A stretch of 64,000 nucleotides of DNA from Cytophagaceae bacterium (GTDB lineage Bacteria > Bacteroidota > Bacteroidia > Cytophagales > Spirosomataceae): contig JAIXWQ010000012.1 of the NCBI GenBank assembly GCA_027491195.1, forward strand, positions 62,001 through 126,000, read 5' to 3'. The notes under the pieces were generated by a model. That model ran no database searches, had not been told where the DNA came from, and was given only the letters and a program-made list of their open reading frames with translations. Within the stretch, counting starts at the first letter, position 1. Each line of letters starts with the position of its first letter. Position numbers and translations under genes: made by a program. Of this stretch, positions 59,593-64,000 are shown in pieces.

Positions 59593-60906
59593 ATGAACTA
59601 CTTGCCTCAACTACTATTTATCGCCCTTTTAGGGGGAATGGCGTATGTGATTTATCAGCGTTTCTCGCTTATTATTCAAACCATTCGTCTTGCCAGACCA
59701 GTTGAATTACATGACCAGCCTTCGGAGCGATTTAAGCGCATGGCGTTGTTAGCTTTCGGTCAAAAAAAGATGTTCTCCAAGCCCATCGTCGGCTTCTTCC
59801 ACTTCCTGATTTATATCGGTTTTGTGTTAATTAATATCGAGGTACTGGAGATTCTACTCGATGGGATTTTAGGAACCCATCGCTTATTCGCCCCATTCCT
59901 GGGCTCTTTTTACATGGGTTTATTGAACTTTTTTGAAATCTTAGCAGCAGGTGTTTTTGTAGCCTGTGTCTTCTTTTTTCTGCGTCGGGGTGTGTTTCGA
60001 ATCGGTCGTTTACAGGCTTCGAATCACCAGGAATTAGCCGGTTTTCCTGTAAAAGACGCCTATCAAATTCTACTTATCGAGGTCGTTTTAATGGGGGCCT
60101 TGTGGACGATGAATGGGGTAGATGCCGTGTTACAAACACGTGGAGTGGAGCATTACCTTCCCGTGGGATCCTTTGTTATTTCGGGTTCATTGATGCCTCT
60201 TTTCGAAACATTTTCTACCGGATCACTCGTTCTACTCGAGCGTGGAGCCTGGTGGTTTCACATCGCCGGAATTCTAGCCTTTGCCTTGTATGTGACGTAT
60301 TCGAAACACCTGCATATTTTCTTTGCTTTCCCTTCCGCCTATTTCTCTAGTTTAGAATCATCGGCGAAGATGTCTGCTATGCCTTCGGTGACACATGAAG
60401 TGAAGTTGATGTTAGGTCAGCCGGTAGAGGAGCAGGCGGCTACTGCGGCGAAGTTTGGAGCGAAAGATGTGATGGATTTGACCTGGAAGAACGCATTGGA
60501 TGCGTATTCTTGCACGGAATGTGGTCGTTGTACAGAACAATGTCCAGCAAACCAAACCGGCCGCGCACTTTCCCCTCGCAAAATCATGATGGATACCCGT
60601 GATAGACTAGAGGAAGTAGGGGGTATTTTGAAAGCGAATAAAGGCACTTTTGTGGAAGATGGGAAATCTTTATTTGATCGAATCTCTGCCGAAGAATTAC
60701 GCGCTTGTACCTCTTGTCAGGCTTGTGTGGAGGCCTGTCCGATGGAGCTGTCGCCTTTGAGTATTATTTTAGAAATGCGTCGTTTTCAAATCATGGAAAT
60801 ATCAGATGCACCTGGTGCGTGGAATGCCATGTTTGCAAACGTAGAAACAAATCAAAGTCCGTGGAAATTTAATCCGGCCGATCGTCTGAATTGGGCCAAA
60901 GAATAA
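59593..60906 (+). CDS. Membrane-anchored 4Fe-4S protein (heterodisulfide reductase HdrC/D-like)
   Basis: 437 residues. An N-terminal membrane domain (about 1-260) with five or six hydrophobic segments, e.g. 'FLIYIGFVLINIEVLEILLD' and 'IAGILAFALYVTYSKHLHIF', where a pair of histidines could bind haem b as in NarI-like proteins; then two 4Fe-4S clusters, 'CTECGRCTEQCPANQTGRAL' and 'CTSCQACVEACPMELSPLS'. It transfers electrons at the membrane; its partner is probably the CCG-domain protein encoded at 62769, with the two forming an HdrDE/GlpC-like module. Same strand as the following genes, two bases before the hydrolase. Confidence 0.88.
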   Translation: MNYLPQLLFIALLGGMAYVIYQRFSLIIQTIRLARPVELHDQPSERFKRMALLAFGQKKMFSKPIVGFFHFLIYIGFVLINIEVLEILLDGILGTHRLFAPFLGSFYMGLLNFFEILAAGVFVACVFFFLRRGVFRIGRLQASNHQELAGFPVKDAYQILLIEVVLMGALWTMNGVDAVLQTRGVEHYLPVGSFVISGSLMPLFETFSTGSLVLLERGAWWFHIAGILAFALYVTYSKHLHIFFAFPSAYFSSLESSAKMSAMPSVTHEVKLMLGQPVEEQAATAAKFGAKDVMDLTWKNALDAYSCTECGRCTEQCPANQTGRALSPRKIMMDTRDRLEEVGGILKANKGTFVEDGKSLFDRISAEELRACTSCQACVEACPMELSPLSIILEMRRFQIMEISDAPGAWNAMFANVETNQSPWKFNPADRLNWAKE

Positions 60907-60908
60907 GT

Positions 60909-61898
60909 ATGAAAAAAATAGCATTGATTATAGGGGTTTTAGTAGCTCTTTATTTAGTGGGTCCTAAGCCTGAAGCGCCAGTTTTATCTGGTCAAGCCAG
61001 TTGGACAGATATCCCTGATTCAGTTCAAGCCATGGATGCTTACATTGCCACTAAGGAATCAGCCACAGTTTTGAAAGCAGGGAATGAGGCGCGTATTATT
61101 TGGGCAGATTCGGTGCAACCTAAAAAGACAAAAGTCGTATTCATGTATGTGCATGGTTTCTCTGCCTCGCCCATGGAGGGTGATCCCTTGCACCGGGAGG
61201 TGGCGAAGAAATTCGGTGCTAATCTTTTGTTAGCTCGCGTGGCAGGTCACGGGGTGCCGGATTCTGATTCGACCTTTGCGAACGTAACGGCGGATGAGTA
61301 TTATCAAAGCGTCGAAAACTACTATGCCATCGCGAAGAAATTGGGTGACGAGGTGGTGGTGTTAGGCACTTCTTTTGGGGGTGCGATGTCGCTTGTTTTA
61401 GCTTCGAAGCATCCAGAGATAAAAGCATTGATGTTATACGGTCCTTGCATTGCGATCAAAGATCCCAATGCGACCTTGTTAGATAATCCTTGGGGTTTAC
61501 AGATGGCTCATTTGATTACGGGGAGTGATTACCGCGATATTCCGGTGATGGCGAAAGGTCATGCGGAGAATTGGAGTTTGCATTATCGCCTAGAAGGTGT
61601 GGTAGCTGTTCAAAATTTATTGACTCATGCGATGACGAAGGAGGTTTTTGAAAAGGTGAAAATACCCGTATTCATGGGCTATTATTACAAGGATGAGGAG
61701 CACCAAGATAACGTGGTTTCGGTGGATGCGATGAAGGAGATGTTTAAACAATTAGGGACGCCGGCTGGTTTGAAAAAATCGGAGGCCTTTCCTAATTCGG
61801 GTAATCACGTGATAACCTCTAATTTATTAGGCAAGCTGACGGACGCGCCAATTGCCTCGTCTGAAGCCTTTTTACGTAACGTTGTTAAATTAAACTAA
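60909..61898 (+). CDS. Membrane-anchored alpha/beta hydrolase (esterase/lipase-like)
   Basis: 329 residues from ATG 60909, two bases after the previous stop (a frame starting at 60891 overlaps it). One N-terminal hydrophobic segment ('IALIIGVLVALYLVG') anchors it, with the rest periplasmic or exported. Oxyanion loop 'VFMYVHGFSASPMEGDP', nucleophile elbow 'VVVLGTSFGGAMSLVLA' (G-x-S-x-G), and catalytic His near 'FPNSGNHVITS'. Esterase or lipase of unknown substrate. It sits between the two Fe-S genes and next to a desaturase-like gene, perhaps in a lipid-modification context. Confidence 0.85.
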   Translation: MKKIALIIGVLVALYLVGPKPEAPVLSGQASWTDIPDSVQAMDAYIATKESATVLKAGNEARIIWADSVQPKKTKVVFMYVHGFSASPMEGDPLHREVAKKFGANLLLARVAGHGVPDSDSTFANVTADEYYQSVENYYAIAKKLGDEVVVLGTSFGGAMSLVLASKHPEIKALMLYGPCIAIKDPNATLLDNPWGLQMAHLITGSDYRDIPVMAKGHAENWSLHYRLEGVVAVQNLLTHAMTKEVFEKVKIPVFMGYYYKDEEHQDNVVSVDAMKEMFKQLGTPAGLKKSEAFPNSGNHVITSNLLGKLTDAPIASSEAFLRNVVKLN

Positions 61899-61899
61899 G

Positions 61900-62769
61900 A
61901 TGGGTCCAGCTTTGATTTTATATGCCGTTCCATTTTTCCTATTCACGGTCTTGCTAGAATCCTATATCTTATACAAGACGCACCGGGACTATGTGGAGGC
62001 GAAGGATTCGATGACTTCGATTGGTTTAGGTTTGGGGAATTTAGGAATCGGGTTTGTCACCAAGGCAATCACGGTGGGTGCTTCATTTTATGTGTACAAT
62101 AACTGGAAACTGTTTGATTTAGGCCAAAGCTGGCCCGTTTGGGTGCTCGCCTTTTTTGGAGAAGATTTGACCTATTACTGGGTACACCGCATTTCTCATG
62201 TTGTTCGCTTTTATTGGGCTTCACACATGGTGCACCATTCGTCCCCTAAGTATAATCTAGCTGCGGCTTTGCGTCAAACATGGACAGGAAATCTATCGGG
62301 CGGCTTTATTTTCTGGCTTTGGTTGCCCTTAATCGGTGTTCATCCATTTATTGTGATGTTCTTCCAGCAAACGAGTTTGTTGTATCAGTACTGGATACAC
62401 ACGGAATTAATTAATAAGATGCCGCGTTGGTTCGAATATATTTTAAATACTCCGTCACATCACCGCGTTCACCATGGCACGGATCTGGATTATCTGGATA
62501 CGAATTATGCGGGGGTATTGATTATTTGGGATCGAATGTTCGGCTCATTTGTATCCGAGAATCATCGTCCACAGTATGGTTTAACGAAGCAGATTGAAAG
62601 CTATAATCCGGCTAAAATTGCCTTTTATGAATGGGTGCAAATAATCAAAGATGTAGCTAAAGCCAAAAGTATCAAATCGGCATTGGGTTATGTTTTTGGG
62701 CCTCCAGGTTGGAGCGATGATGGCAGTAGGTTAACTGTGACGCAAATGCGTGAGCAACAAAAGAGCTAA
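61900..62769 (+). CDS. Sterol desaturase / fatty acid hydroxylase family protein
   Basis: 289 residues, about four hydrophobic segments with the diiron His clusters: H-x3-H in 'YYWVHRISHVVRFYW', H-x2-HH in 'ASHMVHHSSPKYN' and 'SHHRVHHGTDLDYLD'. Such enzymes hydroxylate or desaturate lipids using O2 and an electron donor. The substrate could be a sphingolipid, hopanoid or other lipid made by Bacteroidota. It starts one base after the hydrolase and overlaps the next gene by one base (TAATG). Confidence 0.92.
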   Translation: MGPALILYAVPFFLFTVLLESYILYKTHRDYVEAKDSMTSIGLGLGNLGIGFVTKAITVGASFYVYNNWKLFDLGQSWPVWVLAFFGEDLTYYWVHRISHVVRFYWASHMVHHSSPKYNLAAALRQTWTGNLSGGFIFWLWLPLIGVHPFIVMFFQQTSLLYQYWIHTELINKMPRWFEYILNTPSHHRVHHGTDLDYLDTNYAGVLIIWDRMFGSFVSENHRPQYGLTKQIESYNPAKIAFYEWVQIIKDVAKAKSIKSALGYVFGPPGWSDDGSRLTVTQMREQQKS

Positions 62770-63542
62770 TGGAAAAGATCAAAACGATGGCTGAATTCGC
62801 CGCAGCGGGGGAGCAGCCAGAATTTCTTTTTTGGGTAGGATGCGCGGGGTCATTTGATGACCGCCATAAGAAAGTAACGCGTGCCTTTTCGGAGATCTTG
62901 CAAAAAGTGGGTATCTCTTTTGCGGTTTTAGGTACGGAAGAATCTTGCACGGGCGATCCAGCCAGAAGAGCAGGGAATGAATTCTTGTTCCAAATGCAGG
63001 CGATGGCGAATATCGAAGTCTTGAACCTCTATGCGGTGAAGAAAATCGTGACGGCTTGTCCGCATTGTTTCAATACCTTAAAGAACGAATACCCAGGCTT
63101 AGGCGGAACCTATGAGGTGATTCACCATAGCCAGCTTTTGGCAGAATTAATCAGCGCCGGAAAAATAAAAGCTTCTGACGATACGTCTTTAGAGCAAGTG
63201 GCCTACCACGATTCTTGCTACCTAGGAAGAGGAAATGGGGTCTACGAAGCTCCTCGCGAAATCATTTCCGGATTAAAAAAGGAACTAATCGAGTTGAAAA
63301 GTTGTAGAACCAAAGGACTCTGCTGTGGAGCCGGAGGCGCTCAAGTTTTCAAAGAACCAGAAGCCGGGGGCGAAGACGTGCAGGTGAAGAGAGTAAAAGA
63401 AATGGTGGATTCTGGCGTCACCAAAGTAGCCTTAGCTTGCCCGTTCTGTATGGTTATGGTCCAAGACGGCTTGAATAAAGTAGGCAAAGAAAAACACATC
63501 CAAGTAGTAGATTTAGCTGAACTCGTTCAGCAATCCATGTAA
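62769..63542 (+). CDS. CCG-domain Fe-S protein (heterodisulfide reductase HdrB/LutA-like)
   Basis: 257 residues with two CCG-type motifs: 'ACPHCFNTLKNEYPGLG' with 'SCTGDPARRAGNEF' upstream, then 'HDSCYLGRGNGVYEAPREII' with 'GLCCGAGGAQVF' and 'ACPFCMVMVQDG'. These bind a noncubane 4Fe-4S cluster in HdrB and are also found in LutA/GlpC-type redox proteins. Likely works with the membrane Fe-S protein at 59593. Overlaps the desaturase stop as TAATG and is followed four bases later by a conserved Bacteroidota gene. Confidence 0.9.
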   Translation: MEKIKTMAEFAAAGEQPEFLFWVGCAGSFDDRHKKVTRAFSEILQKVGISFAVLGTEESCTGDPARRAGNEFLFQMQAMANIEVLNLYAVKKIVTACPHCFNTLKNEYPGLGGTYEVIHHSQLLAELISAGKIKASDDTSLEQVAYHDSCYLGRGNGVYEAPREIISGLKKELIELKSCRTKGLCCGAGGAQVFKEPEAGGEDVQVKRVKEMVDSGVTKVALACPFCMVMVQDGLNKVGKEKHIQVVDLAELVQQSM

Positions 63543-63546
63543 AATT

Positions 63547-64000
63547 ATGTATCTACCGATAGAACAAATGCCCGATCACTCCCGCGTGTGGGTGTATCAA
63601 GCAAACCGACCTTTTACGGCGTCGGAAATCCAAGCAATTGAAAACTATTTAGCCCCCGCTTTAACCCAATGGGCGGCACATGGCGCTGGTTTGAACGCGT
63701 CTTACGAGATCCGTTTTCAGCAAGTGATTGTGATCGCCGTAGACGAAACGGTCAACGCTGCCTCCGGCTGTTCCATCGATGCTTCGACGCGCTGGTTTAA
63801 AGAGATGGGCGCTGAATTAGGTATTGATTTCTTCGATAGAAGTACGGCTGTTGTGGATGGCGACGAACTAACCTTGATTCCATTGACTGCTCTAAAGAAT
63901 AATCCTTTATTAGATCGCGCTACACAGATTATTCCATTACAAACCGAATCATTAGGAGCCTACCGCTCAGGCTGGTTACAAAGAGCGGATACGACGTGGT
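63547..64000 (+). CDS. Conserved Bacteroidota protein, 5' part (runs off window)
   Basis: The last 454 bases encode about 151 residues with no stop, starting 'MYLPIEQMPDHSRVWVYQAN' and containing 'YLAPALTQWAAHGAGL' and 'VDETVNAASGCSIDASTRWF'. I recognise this short cytoplasmic family from Bacteroidota genomes, where it is often labelled an ABC transporter ATPase; no Walker A, Walker B or signature motif is visible, so that label looks wrong. It lies four bases after the CCG-domain gene, its usual neighbour as I recall. Function unknown. The 3' end is outside the window. Confidence 0.83.
   Translation, partial: MYLPIEQMPDHSRVWVYQANRPFTASEIQAIENYLAPALTQWAAHGAGLNASYEIRFQQVIVIAVDETVNAASGCSIDASTRWFKEMGAELGIDFFDRSTAVVDGDELTLIPLTALKNNPLLDRATQIIPLQTESLGAYRSGWLQRADTTW

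Overview
The window looks like a chromosomal segment of a Bacteroidota bacterium, most likely a freshwater Cytophagales (an Aquirufa- or Flectobacillaceae-like genus is my guess; only the phylum is well supported). The evidence is two TonB-dependent receptors (one with an N-terminal carboxypeptidase-regulatory-like domain), many lipoproteins with short lipoboxes, promoter elements of the Bacteroidota form TTG-N19/20-TAnnTTTG, absence of clear Shine-Dalgarno sequences, a ThuA/sugar-dehydrogenase/PKD/cytochrome c fusion, BatD, a menaquinone gene pair and a Bacteroidota-type Ccm cluster. Coding density is very high: no gap reaches 300 bases, genes in operons touch or overlap (TAATG, ATGA, 1-2 base gaps), and four convergent pairs overlap by exactly four bases through their stop codons. 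I see no transposase, integrase, phage gene, rRNA or CRISPR array.

Layout. 1-9.4 kb: 3' end of a TonB receptor, a glycosyltransferase, TerC, an AraC regulator divergent from a phytanoyl-CoA dioxygenase-like enzyme, a dienelactone hydrolase coupled to an unlisted 45-residue lipoprotein, and a five-domain secreted dehydrogenase. 9.4-12.3 kb: an AT-rich island with a three-gene operon (a lipoprotein with a glycine-rich linker and an HEILH zincin motif, then two secreted proteins that look like paralogues), flanked by two nearly identical terminators. 12.3-19.3 kb: glyA-tatC-uup operon, DsbD with a small membrane protein, a small lipoprotein. 19.3-30.7 kb: M3 peptidase, ferredoxin-like reductase, GH10-like lipoprotein-anchoring or secreted hydrolase, response regulator, AI-2E-type transporter, LytTR/LytS two-component pair with a histidine phosphatase, hotdog thioesterase plus menF, and a CNNM/CorC protein. 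30.7-35.5 kb: ccmB-C-D-E-F operon for cytochrome c maturation with the cysteine-type CcmE.

35.5-48.3 kb: feoAB, thioesterase, DUF2147 protein, phosphosulfolactate synthase-dedA-aroE operon, phosphoribosyltransferase, ruvX, a second phytanoyl dioxygenase, two outer-membrane proteins, BatD-aroC-tadA. 48.2-51.5 kb: a heptamer-based inverted repeat, superoxide dismutase, tRNA-His with a textbook promoter, a hairpin-rich intergenic region, a NYN nuclease, a CruF-like carotenoid gene and a CarH-like MerR regulator carrying the adenosylcobalamin signature. 51.5-64 kb: mannose-1-phosphate guanylyltransferase with a DUF3089 lipoprotein, a large TonB receptor, uvrA, and an operon in which a membrane Fe-S protein and a CCG-domain Fe-S protein are separated by an alpha/beta hydrolase and a sterol-desaturase-like enzyme; the window ends inside a conserved Bacteroidota protein.

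The most promising places for something new are the AT-rich three-gene operon (possible lipoprotein effector with cognate secreted partners) and the predicted B12/light regulator next to the carotenoid gene.
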